Source: Bradyrhizobium elkanii USDA 76 (GTDB taxonomy: Bacteria > Pseudomonadota > Alphaproteobacteria > Rhizobiales > Xanthobacteraceae). From it: a DNA stretch of 64,000 nt. The translations under genes were made by a program, and so were the position numbers. This document shows, piece after piece, positions 9,408 through 19,958 of the stretch. The stretch's first letter is position 1, and the number at the start of each line of letters is the position of its first letter. The notes beneath the pieces are model-generated. The model was given only the letters and a program-made list of their open reading frames with translations, was not told the origin of the DNA and ran no database searches. The stretch is from the NCBI RefSeq assembly GCF_023278185.1, contig NZ_CP066356.1, positions 7,060,001-7,124,000 on the forward strand, given 5' to 3'.

Positions 9408-11379
9408 CACTTGCTCTCCTAATTCTTGGTTTTCGAACGCTCACATCGTGTTTGAGGACACGACGGACACGCTCATCGCCCCCTTGATCGCAAGGCGCGC
9501 ACGATCCGCTCGATACGAATCGGCCAGTTACACACCCATGGTTGACCCGACGGGCGGACCCGGTGGACGACTTCGTCACCACGTCGATCCTCGCGTGGGC
9601 CATCTTGCTCATCTATGCTGGCAGGCTTGGACTCTCATCGCCGAACAGCGCCGACCTGCAGGCAGATCAGCTCTTGAGCCTTAGCACGTCCAAACAAGTA
9701 TTCATTGCCCTGCCCGTGCAGATCAGCTGGTGATGTGCTTGACCATATGAAATGGGTCGAGCCCGATCATGGCCCATCAACTCATCGACGATGGACCGAT
9801 CGTCATCCCGGCGGCTCCATTTGATCGCATGTGATACCTGCTTGTAGATTCCATTATGGCGCGAAAACCGCGAGCGCTGCCGCCACTATGATTCGAAAGG
9901 GACGGCGCCTCGGTCCGCGCCGTCATGTGGGTCTTCGATAGCTCGCAGCACTCGCTTCTCGTGGTTTGAAACAGTGCCAATGCGTCATCTATGTGACCAT
10001 GATCAGGCTGTAAGAGCGTAAACTCGAACTAGCTCGCATCGGAGCCGCAGCTGAGCCAACATGTCATTGAGTGAGCTGCCAACATCTCATCATTCTTCTT
10101 CCATCTCAGCAGCTCTTCGTCAGCTAGCGGTCAGGGAAGGAGGCTAGCTTGGCTTACTGCCTCAGACTCAATCGCGATCAACGGCGATCTTTCGGACCGC
10201 TTGTCGCCTGTGTCGCTGACGACGCACCTACTGGCGTTGGCTTTCAGACATCGGTGTCGCGAATTCGACTAAGGGCAGCTAGACCACGGCGCTGAACTCG
10301 ACAAATCGCATTTTTCCTTTGTCAAAGCGGCGCCGGTACATCTCCGTTCGTGGCATGCTGATTGCAGCGGTCAAGAAAACGAAGCGAACAGGACGCGCCA
10401 TAATCCACGATGGCCGTTTCGGCTGCCCGGAACGCTGCAGCGCTAAGCAGGCCGGCAATTCGCAGGGCTTTCGGCTGAGCGACGATACGAACGGAATTCT
10501 GACACTCAAGCCTTGAAGGAAGACCGCGAAACTCATGAGTGATACGAGACACCCAAACGCGCGCCCGCTTCCGTGGGCCAGCGCATCGTGGGATGAATGA
10601 TGCACTGGCGCACACCAAAGCACCCCATGATCAAGCATTACGGCGCTGATTGCGGATCTTGGCCGACGCAAACGAAATGGAACCTGTGGCCACTGCTTGG
10701 GTTGTTCCTAAACGCGCTGCTCTGGGCCGGCATTTGCTGGATCGTCGCATCGCTCCTATGAGCGATACAGAATCGACGGCGATGTCTTGACAAATAGTGC
10801 GGCACACGAGCGCTTCTCGACCACTCGTATGCCGCGACTGTTCCGATCGAATCGTGCTGAGGATGAAGCAGGCGCACCACCGCCAGTCTGGCAGTGGCGA
10901 TCTCTTTCTTTGACTTGGTTCAAGTCAACAACTGGCGGACTACCTAGACACGACATGCGGCTCTCTCGCGACGCAAACGAAACAGGCGGGGATAACAGGA
11001 CAACGCCGCGAATCGGCGGACTGACATGACCCGCCAACATGCCGACTGACATCGACTACTACCCGCGCCCAGATGCGCAACTAAGGCCGGAAACGTGCTT
11101 TGTGACGCTTGCGCAAGGATGGCGACAGGGATCGCGTCGCCAGCCTCGCCAGCGCCCCGACCCCATCGCAACAGGAGCAGGCCGTCATACCACCATATTG
11201 CGCGCGGCCACCTCGTCCCTCTCCCCCGAGATCCATCGCCCCGCCGAACGGCGCGGCTCACCCCGTATACAGACTTGCAATAGACTTGGCCGCGCCGAGC
11301 GCACTGAGCGACCTTTGCTCCACAAAAGAAACTGCGAGCCGGAATGTGCGCGCGCGCTTTGCCGAAGCGCGGCCAGCCC
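9408..11379. other. nearly 2 kb without a supported gene
   Basis: Many short ORFs overlap on both strands, but none has a family motif together with a plausible start. Frequent stops in all frames fit decayed DNA. I could not identify an insertion-sequence end here. Confidence 0.45.
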
Positions 11380-11598
11380 TCACAACTCATAGTCGGACAA
11401 CGCATCGTTCTCGTTTTGGCTCGCCTGCCAATCTTGGGCACGCAGAGCCAGCTTGTCGTATTCGATGGCAATCTTAAGAAGCCTATCTCTTAATTTGCCG
11501 TAAGCGAGTGCTTCCGCCTTCTTTCGCGTTGCTTCCGCACGGCCTCGCCAGTGATTGGGCTCGTAGAGTTTACTTTTTGGATTCATGGCGGTGAGCAT
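11380..11598 (-). CDS. small conserved hypothetical protein
   Basis: A 72-residue protein. It contains NPKSKLYEPNHWRGRAEATRKKAEAL and then a second helix (LRDRLLKIAIEYDKLALRAQDW). This helix-turn-helix-like hairpin with YEPxHWRxRAEExR is very common among short rhizobial proteins of unknown function. ATG codons at 11598 and 11586 are both possible starts. No neighbour gives it a role. Confidence 0.65.
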   Translation of the reverse strand: MLTAMNPKSKLYEPNHWRGRAEATRKKAEALAYGKLRDRLLKIAIEYDKLALRAQDWQASQNENDALSDYEL

Positions 11599-11988
11599 GC
11601 AATTCTCAGATCAAAGAAATGCGACAACCGCGCTACGTACAATTACGTAACAGCGAGGCTCATCTCGTTAGCTACGCCACGGTACCATTCGCAGCCGCCG
11701 CACAGCAATACTGTGTGCACTGGTCCATCCGAACTCCCTCGCGCAGGCGTCGCTAAGACGGAATATGCACATTCCAAACATCTACAGGCGATTGGGCCCA
11801 CAAAGGGGCTTGAATCGCTCGTTGCGTCAGATTGTACGATCCTAGACAAGTGAGGGCCACCTTCGACAATCTCGACGCTTCCTGACAGATAATGCGAACT
11901 GCGCGCCCGGGCCCATTTTCCGGTCGTCAGGTCATCTTGCGTTTGGCGCCAAATAACAACCACTGCACCACCGGCTTGAAAGGATATC

Positions 11989-12288
11989 ATGAGTCAAAAC
12001 CAACGACTCCGTTTGGCTTCGCTTCTCAATGCCAACTACCGCGCTATCGCTCTTGCTGTCGCAATGACAGCCGCAATCCCCGGACAGGTGAATGCGCGCG
12101 ACCAAGCGCCGACCGCGGAGGAGAAGGAGGCTTGCATGGAGGACGTGTTCCGCCTGTGCAGCAGCCACATACCTGATCGTGCCGCCATTATGTCTTGTCT
12201 CCGATCAAAGCAAGCGAGCCTCAGCCAGCAGTGTCGCTACGTGATCTCCGTTCGAGATACTGGCAAGAAGAACAGTGACTCAAAGTGA
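11989..12288 (+). CDS. small secreted cysteine-containing protein
   Basis: A 99-residue protein with an N-terminal signal peptide: basic residues, then a hydrophobic stretch (IALAVAMTAAIPGQVNA), with likely cleavage near residue 36. The mature part has four cysteines in the pattern C...RLC...MSC...QQC, typical of a family of small periplasmic rhizobial proteins held by two disulfides. GAAAGGA stands upstream of the ATG. The function is not known. It precedes the carboxylase genes by about 150 bases and need not be co-transcribed. Confidence 0.65.
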   Translation: MSQNQRLRLASLLNANYRAIALAVAMTAAIPGQVNARDQAPTAEEKEACMEDVFRLCSSHIPDRAAIMSCLRSKQASLSQQCRYVISVRDTGKKNSDSK

Positions 12289-12444
12289 GGGATCGCCGGC
12301 CGTGAGCGTGCCAGTTCACATTCAAAAATGGATCAAGCCTGTTCTTCCACCAAGGCAAGCGATCAAGCGCGGGCCGTCGAGAGTGGTACCAATCGGTCAC
12401 AACTGACAGAAGCTCTGGCCCACAGTGCTTGTCCGGATAGGCGA

Positions 12445-13914
12445 ATGCACAAATTACACTTCGATACGGTTCTAATCGCCAATAGGGGCGAGATAGCTGC
12501 ACGAATCATCAAAACGCTGCGGAAGCTTGGACTCCGTTCTGCAATTGCCTACCACGAGGTAGACGCCCTGACCCCGGCCGTCTCCATGGCCGACTTGGCA
12601 ATTCCGATCAGTGGCCGCACGCCGGTGGCGAGCTATTTGGACATTGCGCAGATCATAGCTGCCGCTCGCAAGGCGAACGCCGGGGCGCTGCATCCAGGAT
12701 ATGGATTGCTTTCCGAGAGTGCGGAGTTCGCCAGGGAGGTGATCAAGGCAGGCATTACCTTCATCGGGCCTGCTCCGGAAGCCATCGAACTCATGGGGGA
12801 CAAGATCCGGGCCCGCAACTTCGTTCAGCGCAACGGCTTTCCAGTCCTTCCCTGCGCCATCGAAGAAGATGATCCGACGACATTCGTTTCGAGAGCGCAA
12901 GCTGTTGGATTTCCTTTGCTGGTTAAGCCGACGGGGGGCGGTGGGGGCAAGGGCATGCGAATTGTCCGCGACCCAAATGCATTGGAAGCAGCCATCGAGC
13001 AGGCGCGCAGTGAAGCGCGTTGCTACTTTGGAAATGGCCGACTTTATGTCGAACGATATCTCGAAATCCCGCGGCACATCGAAGTACAGGTGTTGGGTGA
13101 CGCCTTCGGTAACCTAGTCCATCTCTTCGAGCGCGAGTGTTCAGTGCAGCGCCGCTTCCAGAAGATCATAGAAGAGACGCCCTCGCCCGCGTTATCACCA
13201 CAATTGCGGACACGGATTTGCGAAGCCGCGGTCGGCATCGCCCGTGCGGCGCAATATCAAAATGCTGGAACGGTCGAGTTCATCCTCAGCGAAGGCGACT
13301 TCTACTTTCTCGAAATGAATACCCGCCTTCAAGTCGAGCATCCAGTGACCGAGATGGTCACTGGTGTCGACCTGATCGCCGAACAGGTTTATGCCGCAGC
13401 CGGCCGCGAACTTGCGCTTGCGCAATCCGATATTGCTTCGAACGGGCATGCGATCGAGCTCAGGCTGTACGCGGAGGCCCCCGAACGCGGATACGTTCCA
13501 ACCACTGGCAAAGTACTTCTTCTCGAGTATCCGGACGGCGTACGGATCGACAGCGGCATCATGCGAGGTCAGCACATCACGGCGGCGTTCGATCCGATGC
13601 TTGCAAAGATTATCGTGCATGCCCCAAGCCGCATAGAGGCTGCTATGAAAGCCCATCGTGCGGTTCGAGAACTTGTTCTACTTGGGTGTGAGACCAATGC
13701 CAGCTTGCTCGCCCGGATCCTAGCTGACGAGGCATTTCTCGGCGGTCAGTTCCATACGGGATACCTTGAAGAAAACCCGCATCTTGCAACCGACAATTTT
13801 GCTACCGGATTGTCTGCGTTCCTGGCATCCGCCGCTCTCCTGACGAGACCGGTGCGTGCTTCCGCTGACGCCGTGCCCGAGCTTCACGCAGCATTTGGCA
13901 GCTGGAGAAATTGA
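12445..13914 (+). CDS. biotin carboxylase subunit of an acyl-CoA carboxylase
   Basis: A 489-residue protein that carboxylates biotin using ATP and bicarbonate. It begins with the biotin-carboxylase signature FDTVLIANRGEIAARI, carries the glycine-rich ATP loop KPTGGGGGKGMR, and has the catalytic stretch EMNTRLQVEHPVTEMVTG. It ends after the biotin-carboxylase C-terminal domain and lacks a fused biotinyl domain. The frame is open from 12328, but the ATG at 12445 directly before the conserved N-terminus is preferred. The biotinyl subunit starts two bases past its stop and the carboxyltransferase follows, so the three form one operon. Confidence 0.93.
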   Translation: MHKLHFDTVLIANRGEIAARIIKTLRKLGLRSAIAYHEVDALTPAVSMADLAIPISGRTPVASYLDIAQIIAAARKANAGALHPGYGLLSESAEFAREVIKAGITFIGPAPEAIELMGDKIRARNFVQRNGFPVLPCAIEEDDPTTFVSRAQAVGFPLLVKPTGGGGGKGMRIVRDPNALEAAIEQARSEARCYFGNGRLYVERYLEIPRHIEVQVLGDAFGNLVHLFERECSVQRRFQKIIEETPSPALSPQLRTRICEAAVGIARAAQYQNAGTVEFILSEGDFYFLEMNTRLQVEHPVTEMVTGVDLIAEQVYAAAGRELALAQSDIASNGHAIELRLYAEAPERGYVPTTGKVLLLEYPDGVRIDSGIMRGQHITAAFDPMLAKIIVHAPSRIEAAMKAHRAVRELVLLGCETNASLLARILADEAFLGGQFHTGYLEENPHLATDNFATGLSAFLASAALLTRPVRASADAVPELHAAFGSWRN

Positions 13915-13915
13915 C

Positions 13916-14419
13916 GTGTATCACTCATTCGAGGTCGACCGCGTAGACCATAGGCTATGGCTTTCAACCAGCCAGCAGGGTTACCGGCTTCATTTGCGCG
14001 ACCAAGTGATTGCCCCCGTCGCGTTCACGCATCACGGTGAGAGTAGTGGCATCCTGACCATTGCCGGGGAAAGCGAACCGGTCAGGTTTGCTATCGATGG
14101 CGACCTGATTCATCTGCATATACGCGGCAGAAGCCGCATTGTGCGCTACAATGACCCATTGCGAGCGCTCACTTCCGCGAATGACGAAACACGCCTGCTA
14201 ATCGCCCGTGCGCCGATGCCTGGCGTAGTTGTTGCGACTACCGTTTCGCCTGGCCAATCAGTCTCGGCGGGAATGGCACTGATGATGATTGAGAGCATGA
14301 AGCTGCAGACGATCATACGCTCACCGCAGGACGGCATCGTCGATCGAATTCACGTCAAGGAAGGCGAAAGCTTCGAGCATGACGCTGAGCTGGTCACGCT
14401 CTCCGAAGAAGGGCGCTGA
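13916..14419 (+). CDS. biotin carboxyl carrier subunit
   Basis: A 168-residue protein with a C-terminal biotinyl-lipoyl domain. The biotin attachment site is the lysine in ESMKLQT, and the flanking APMPGVVVATTVSPGQSV and later GIVDRIHVKEGESF complete the hammerhead fold. The N-terminal half matches the linker region normally found inside fused alpha subunits of propionyl- or methylcrotonyl-CoA carboxylases. A GTG at 13916 is preceded by GGAG inside the upstream gene and is the preferred start. In most relatives this domain is fused to the biotin carboxylase; here the two are separate proteins. Confidence 0.88.
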   Translation: MYHSFEVDRVDHRLWLSTSQQGYRLHLRDQVIAPVAFTHHGESSGILTIAGESEPVRFAIDGDLIHLHIRGRSRIVRYNDPLRALTSANDETRLLIARAPMPGVVVATTVSPGQSVSAGMALMMIESMKLQTIIRSPQDGIVDRIHVKEGESFEHDAELVTLSEEGR

Positions 14420-14420
14420 A

Positions 14421-16028
14421 ATGCAGCGGATCGGTTCCGTAGCGGACGTTAACTCGCAAGCGTTTCGCCGCAACGATTGCCACAACAGACAGCTTGCGGC
14501 CGAATTGAAGGAACGGCAACGCGCTGCCCGCTTCCATCGGCCAGAACGGGATTTCGAGCGACTGCGTCGACAGAACAAACTGTTTGTTCGCGAACGGCTC
14601 GCAGCCTTGCTCGACCCGGAAACTCCGTTCCTAGAGCTTTCCACGCTGGCCGCCAACAAGGCGTATGATGGCGAGGTGCCCAGCGCCGCGCAGGTCGTCG
14701 GCATCGGCATTGTAGCGGGTCGGGAGGTGATTGTTCATGCCGACGATGCCAGCGTGAAAAGCGGTGCATGGTATCCGCTCTCAGTCAAGAAGATTGTGCG
14801 GGCCCTGGATATCGCCATCGAAAACCGTCTGCCGGTGGTTCATCTGTGCGACTGCGCGGGCGGGTTCCTGCCTTTGCAGGCAGAATTCTTTGCGGATCGC
14901 TACCACGCTGGTCGAATACTCCGGAATCAATCCATTCTCTCGAAGATGGGAGTGCCGCAGGTCGCCATCGTCATGGGCCACTGCACCGCGGCAGGGGCCT
15001 ACGTCCCCGCGCTTAGTGAATACAACATTATGGTCGAAGGTACGGGGGCGATTTTTCTCGGCGGCCCCCCGGTCGTAAAGGCTGCCACCGGGGAACACGT
15101 GTCGGCCGAAGATTTGGGCGGCGCCCTCATGCATACCAACGTGTCGGGCACCAGTGATTACGTCGCAAGCTCTGAGATGCATGCAATTGCGATTGCCCGC
15201 GACGTCGTCGCTCGGTTCCGCCAACCGGCGAAAACTTGGATCGATCGAGTGGCTCCTGAGCCGCCCGCTTACAGTGCTTGCGAACTCTACGGTATCATTC
15301 CAAAGGATGCCCGAGCGCAGTTCGACATGCGAGAGATCATCGCTCGTCTGGTCGATGGCAGCCGATTTCATGAGTATCAGCCGCGTTATGGCACGTCACT
15401 TGTGTGTGGCTTTGCGCGGCTTCATGGATATCAAGTCGGGATCCTTGCCAACAATGGCGTGCTGTTCAGCGATAGCTCGCTGAAGGGTGCTCATTTCATC
15501 CAATTATGCGACAAGAATCGGACGCCCCTGCTCTTCCTGCAGAATGTCACGGGCTTCATGGTTGGCCGCGAATATGAGCGGCGTGGGATCACCAAGGACG
15601 GCGCTAAGCTGATCATGGCTGTGTCCGGAGCGTCCGTTCCAAAGTTTACGATTGTTTGCAATAGCTCGCACGGCGCGGGCACTTACGCTATGTCGGGACG
15701 CGCGTTTGATCCTCGATTTGTGTTCAGCTGGCCTAATTCTCAGATATCCGCGATGGGCGCTGAGCAGGCCGCAGGCGTTCTCACCCACGTCAAGGCACGA
15801 CAGTTGGCTCGCGCGGGCGGACGCCTCTCCGAGCAGGAACTGGCAGCCATTCGAGAGCCAATTCTTGAAGAATATCACGAACGATCGAGCGCCTATTATG
15901 CGACCTCCGAAATCTGGGACGACGGCATCCTGGATCCTGTCGACACCAGAACCGCCCTCGCAATTGCATTGAGCGCTTCGCTCAATGCGCCGATCGATGC
16001 GCCGCAGTATGGCGTGTTCCGGCTGTAA
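14421..16028 (+). CDS. acyl-CoA carboxylase carboxyltransferase (beta) subunit
   Basis: A 535-residue subunit that transfers CO2 from carboxybiotin to an acyl-CoA. The closest family pattern is the non-biotin subunit of methylcrotonyl- or geranyl-CoA carboxylase. Visible signatures are VGIGIVAGREVIVHADDASVKSGA, HCTAAGAYVPALSEYNIM, an oxyanion-hole glycine pair in FLGGPPVVKAATGE, and in the C-terminal half LLFLQNVTGFMVG and NSSHGAGTYAMSGRAFDP. The ATG at 14421 overlaps nothing and follows the carrier stop by one base. The exact acyl-CoA substrate is not decidable. A branched or unsaturated acyl-CoA in leucine or isoprenoid breakdown is usual for the family, but a biosynthetic extender-unit role is possible in this setting. 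Confidence 0.9.
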   Translation: MQRIGSVADVNSQAFRRNDCHNRQLAAELKERQRAARFHRPERDFERLRRQNKLFVRERLAALLDPETPFLELSTLAANKAYDGEVPSAAQVVGIGIVAGREVIVHADDASVKSGAWYPLSVKKIVRALDIAIENRLPVVHLCDCAGGFLPLQAEFFADRYHAGRILRNQSILSKMGVPQVAIVMGHCTAAGAYVPALSEYNIMVEGTGAIFLGGPPVVKAATGEHVSAEDLGGALMHTNVSGTSDYVASSEMHAIAIARDVVARFRQPAKTWIDRVAPEPPAYSACELYGIIPKDARAQFDMREIIARLVDGSRFHEYQPRYGTSLVCGFARLHGYQVGILANNGVLFSDSSLKGAHFIQLCDKNRTPLLFLQNVTGFMVGREYERRGITKDGAKLIMAVSGASVPKFTIVCNSSHGAGTYAMSGRAFDPRFVFSWPNSQISAMGAEQAAGVLTHVKARQLARAGGRLSEQELAAIREPILEEYHERSSAYYATSEIWDDGILDPVDTRTALAIALSASLNAPIDAPQYGVFRL

Positions 16029-16597
16029 CGCAGGACCGAACACGAGATGCAGCTTGAGATAAACCACCTTGCGCAACCGTCAGCAGGTAGAGTTCGATGA
16101 CAGCCAATCCGTGAAAGCAGTAGAGCATGGTGTACGTGACGTTCTGTGCACCTTCACCTGCAATCTGGCCGGCTACCTTCTGGTAGCCATAAGATCGGGC
16201 TTCGACCCCAAACAGGTAATGGAAGCCGGCTTCAACGCTCGACGACGCGGCGCGCGCAGGCCGAACGCTTCCGTGGACCGGATCGGAACACCGTGATCAA
16301 GAGACAGCCGCGGCAACCACCGGCGCGAGACATTTACGTTGGCGCTGGCGTCCACGCGCCTGCACTATTCTGATCGGCCGATGAGCTGTCCTGACAGCAC
16401 CATAAGATGGAGAGCTTGACCCTCACGTAGCGTCAGGTTGTAGCCTCACCCAGGGGCCCGCGCCCAACCAACCGATACGCACGGGCCAATGAAGTATCAG
16501 CCGCCCAGGAGGCAGGCAGCTGCTTCGATGCACCAATGTCACGTCTCTTCAACGCCCCCCCCGTTGAACGGACGAGCCTCAGCTTTGGACAGGGATC
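16029..16597. other. no supported gene
   Basis: This is the gap between the carboxylase operon and the TrpD-like gene. Short ORFs have no motifs, and no terminator hairpin or promoter stands out. Confidence 0.45.
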
Positions 16598-17611
16598 GTG
16601 GAAAGTTCGATGGAAGCGCTCAAATCGATCATTGGCAAAGTTGCCAGCGGCGCCACTCTGACGCGTGAGGAAACCGCGTTAGCCTTCGACAGCATGATGT
16701 CGGGACACGCGACCCCATCGCAGATCGGCGGCTTGTTGATGGGAATGCGGGTTCGCGGCGAAACGGTCGAAGAAGTTACCGGTGCAGCCTCGGCGATTCG
16801 GGATAGAATGCCGCGGGTCGAGGCGGCATGCGATCCCATCGATATCACTGGCACGAGCGAAGGCCCCATGTGGTCGGTTAACGTGTCGACATGCGCCTCC
16901 TTTATTGTTGCCGGGGCCGGCGTTCCTGTTGTCAAGACCGCCAACCGCGATGTGTCCTCAGGTTCGTGTGCCGCAGACGTGTTGGCGCGCCTCGGCGTGA
17001 AGATCGACCTTGAGCCTGAGGCGGTTGCGCGTTGCGTGCACGAAGCTGGCATCGGCTTCATGTTTGCGGCGCCCCATTATCCGGCGATGCAGCGCGTTGG
17101 CCAGATTCGGACCGCACTTGGGACCCACACGATTTTCAATCTAATCGGACCTCTGTCCAATCCGGCCAGAGTCAAGCGGCAGATGATCGGAGTATTCTCT
17201 CGCGAATGGGTCCAGCCTTTGGCGTATGTATTGAAGAATCTTGGTGCGGAATCGGTATGGGTGGTTCATGGCTCGGACGGACTCGACGAAATTACCCTTA
17301 CCGGCCAAACCTTTGTTGCAGCCCTAGAGGCGGGTACAATCCGCACCTTCGAAGTGACGCCGGAAGAAGCCGGTCTCCGCCGCTGCCGCAAAGAGGCGCT
17401 GGACGGCGGCGATGCCGACGCGCTCCAGGGCATGCTCGATGGTGCACCAAGTCGATTTCGCGACGCCGCGCTTTTGAATGCGGCGGCGGCTTTTATTGTA
17501 GCCGGCCGGGCCTCGACGCTGCAGGAAGGCGTTGCACTTGGGAGAGATTCGCTTCATCGCGGCGCCGCGGCCGCCCGACTGAAGCGACTGATCACGGTTT
17601 CCAATGCGTGA
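16598..17611 (+). CDS. TrpD-like anthranilate phosphoribosyltransferase paralogue with altered motifs
   Basis: A 337-residue member of the TrpD/glycosyltransferase family 3, the normal length. TrpD joins anthranilate to PRPP in tryptophan synthesis. The overall match is clear ([40 protein letters not shown]). However, the PRPP loop usually written GTGGDG reads GTSEG at residues 85-89, and the KHGNR loop reads KTANR at 113-117. The arginine in the usual GxRTIFN is replaced (GTHTIFN). These are substrate and PRPP contact sites, so a different acceptor or chemistry is likely. It stands alone, without other trp genes, among biosynthetic-looking genes. GTG at 16598 or ATG at 16610 may be the start. 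Confidence 0.85.
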   Translation: MESSMEALKSIIGKVASGATLTREETALAFDSMMSGHATPSQIGGLLMGMRVRGETVEEVTGAASAIRDRMPRVEAACDPIDITGTSEGPMWSVNVSTCASFIVAGAGVPVVKTANRDVSSGSCAADVLARLGVKIDLEPEAVARCVHEAGIGFMFAAPHYPAMQRVGQIRTALGTHTIFNLIGPLSNPARVKRQMIGVFSREWVQPLAYVLKNLGAESVWVVHGSDGLDEITLTGQTFVAALEAGTIRTFEVTPEEAGLRRCRKEALDGGDADALQGMLDGAPSRFRDAALLNAAAAFIVAGRASTLQEGVALGRDSLHRGAAAARLKRLITVSNA

Positions 17612-17874
17612 CAGCCGAGTTGGTCGATGTTCCAACATTCTGATCAAGACCAATGCTCACAAGTGCGAAGGGACAGCAGGCGCAAACGCGCGCTGCTTCT
17701 GCGAGCTTTCGAAGACGTTGTTGCCATCTATCCGCGTACTGATCAAACAATTCGCCTTAACCACACGGCGCGAGAGTCCCCTTCTTTATCGGCAAGAGCC
17801 TGTTGCGGCACACAGTTGAAGTCGGGGACCGCGACGAAGCGCTCGTGCGCTGCGCAAAAGGAGATCATCGGGAA

Positions 17875-18057
17875 ATGTCCTCACAGGATATGGAAACACT
17901 CGGATCTATTGCAACGATAGAACACATCATTCGAAAGTTTCGGGAATTGATCGACACAGACGGCTCGATTCCGCCGGAGCTACGAGGTGCGCTGCACGCG
18001 ACGCTCGATGGGCATCTTCTCGATGCGAAAAAGCGTGCTCTGTTGAGAGTAAATTAG
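17875..18057 (+). CDS. small hypothetical protein, 60 residues
   Basis: A short ORF with a strong ribosome binding site (AAAAGGAGAT about nine bases before the ATG at 17875). The protein is helical (IATIEHIIRKFRELIDTDGSIPPELRGALHATLDGHLLDAKKRALLRV). The frame is open upstream to 17803, but the ATG with the good site is preferred. I do not recognise the family. It lies between the TrpD-like gene and a flavin reductase-like gene on the same strand. Confidence 0.55.
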   Translation: MSSQDMETLGSIATIEHIIRKFRELIDTDGSIPPELRGALHATLDGHLLDAKKRALLRVN

Positions 18058-18321
18058 CGTGCCTATGCTGCTACATGCGAAAAAAACTCCGGCCGGACTG
18101 TTCCCCGTCGCGATCGACGCAGCGGGCAGGATCGCCGCTGACACGTCCATCAACAGGGCACTCCCAAGCAGGAAACTTCCTCGCGCTGAGATGCTCGGTG
18201 AGAGGGGCAGCCATTGGTTGCGCAATGCGACACCGTGCGCCCGATAGCAGGCGCAAAGGAATCAAGGTCATCCGCGCGTAACGGAGACACCAGAATTGGA
18301 GTAAAACTCCAGAGGCAGGTC

Positions 18322-18846
18322 ATGAGCTACCCGTCCCCTCCTAGGATTCGTGATATTCCATCTGTCCAAGCGACCGAGTTCCGTCAGGCCATGCGAAATC
18401 TGGCGAGCGGTGTCGCCATCGTGGCGACCGGAAAGGCCGCCGAACGACGTGGACTGACGGTTAGTTCGGTGACCTCCATTTGCATGGAGCCCCCGTGCCT
18501 ACTCGTTGGCATAAAAGTCGGCTCCGAGACGCATGACGGGATACTCGCCAGTCGCAGATTTGGAGTCAGTCTTCTGCGCAGCAACCAGGAGGACCTTGCG
18601 CTACGTTTTGGCGGTCAGGAGGGTGCGAAAGGTGTTCATCGCTTCGATACCGCGCCCTGGAAACAGGGCATCTTCGATGTACCGCTATTGCCAAACGCGT
18701 TTTGTGCGCTCGAATGCGTCCTGTACGACCACAAGGTGATTGGCACACATACCATCTTTATCGGACGAATTGTCGCGACCCGGGTCGGCCACGGCAATCC
18801 ATTGATCAACTTCCGGGGCGCGCTTCGAACCCTGCTGCTTGATTGA
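18322..18846 (+). CDS. flavin reductase-like (FMN-binding split-barrel) protein
   Basis: A 174-residue protein of the flavin reductase family, which supplies reduced flavin to two-component monooxygenases. Typical stretches are FRQAMRNLASGVAIVATG, RRGLTVSSVTSICMEPPCLLVGI (flavin binding) and the C-terminal IFIGRIVATRVGHGNPLINFRGALRTL. AGAGG precedes the ATG at 18322; the frame also runs upstream to 18214 without a better start. No partner oxygenase is adjacent, so the client enzyme is unknown. Confidence 0.85.
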   Translation: MSYPSPPRIRDIPSVQATEFRQAMRNLASGVAIVATGKAAERRGLTVSSVTSICMEPPCLLVGIKVGSETHDGILASRRFGVSLLRSNQEDLALRFGGQEGAKGVHRFDTAPWKQGIFDVPLLPNAFCALECVLYDHKVIGTHTIFIGRIVATRVGHGNPLINFRGALRTLLLD

Positions 18847-19589
18847 GTGCGATTTCCCTTTGCGGCGTTCACGCGCGCCTGCACGTGTTAAAAATCGATG
18901 ACCTGCATTTTCATGATCTGCGTCACGAAGGCACCTATCGTATTTTCCCGCGAGCCGCGATCCCCGCGCCAGCACAAAAGGTGAGCTACCCGCTCAAGCT
19001 GGACGACCTATTGATGCGAACAACGCGCCCGAGGCAGGCTTGGCACAAGAGGTCGGAATCGGGCGCGCTGATTCGCCCCCCAAGCCGAGGTTAACCGGGA
19101 TTATACTCATCTTGCGAAGTGAGTATAAAAACGCTCGACGCCGGGTTCCACCTCGAGCACGAACTCACGAGATTGCTCGATGGCGAACCGAGCCGCTATT
19201 TTGCGTCGGCATGCGCGCCGGAAGACGCCACTGATCTTGTCGCCGGCCTTGGCATCGACGTGTTCAAGGCCAGTGCGCGCAGACATCCTCGCGGAAGAGT
19301 ATTGGGAATGCAAGCTGCGCAGCTATCGGAGGAATTGATCAGAACAGCTACAGTTCACGAGACAGCAACGGCTCTCGAGCTTGCATGTTGGAGCCTACCA
19401 AGTTTGGTAGCTGTTTATTTCAACCCGCGTAGCATCATTGCCTGCGGCAAGACTTAGACTTCAGAGGCCCAGCTGACCCACAACGTTGGCGACTCTGAAG
19501 GTCTTCGCGTTAGATCATGATGCGATCAAATGGATCCTATCACGATTTTCTGCGAACGATGAAGGTCGAACTCAAAGGGCGTCAGATCT
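18847..19589. other. no confidently supported gene
   Basis: An ORF at 19119-19457 (plus, 112 residues, GTG start) has a continuous, protein-like sequence (VHETATALELACWSLPSLVAVY), but no ribosome binding site and no recognisable family. It may be a remnant. Confidence 0.35.
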
Positions 19590-19838
19590 ATGTCCAGCAA
19601 CCCATTCGAAGCCGCGGTGATTCTCGACGGCATCCGCCGCTGGGTCGAGATCGAGTCACCAACGGAACGGCCGGACCAGGTCAATAAACTGGCTGATCTC
19701 GTCGCGTCGGGCTATCGTGACTTGTCAGTCAGCGTCGACCGCGTTGCGGGACGCGACGGCTGCGGCGATCATTTGGTCACACGCTCGTCCTGGGGCCAAG
19801 GCGTACCGGGCATTCTCGTGCTGAGCCATCTCGACACA

Positions 19839-19846
19839 GTTCATCC
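19839..19846 (+). repeat. IS66 target site duplication, left copy
   Basis: The 8-bp sequence GTTCATCC directly precedes the IS66 left end and is repeated exactly after the right end. It lies in the codons for Val-His-Pro of the interrupted peptidase. Confidence 0.95.
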
Positions 19847-19958
19847 GTAAGCGCGTATTTTACCGCACAGGCTACGCGCGCGGCTGGCCGCGGCGTCGCG
19901 TGACGCCGGGCCCCAGCAGTGTCATCGGAACGGCTTGGTTGACCTGAGCGTTCGAACG

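Noticed and set aside
10319..10516. 65-codon ORF with a PilZ-like feel (MSKRRRYISVRG)
   Set aside because: The match is too short, there is no downstream domain, and the ribosome binding site is poor.
15389..15404. TGGCACG-N4-TTGTG, resembling a sigma-54 promoter
   Set aside because: It is inside the carboxyltransferase coding sequence and has GT instead of GC at -12.
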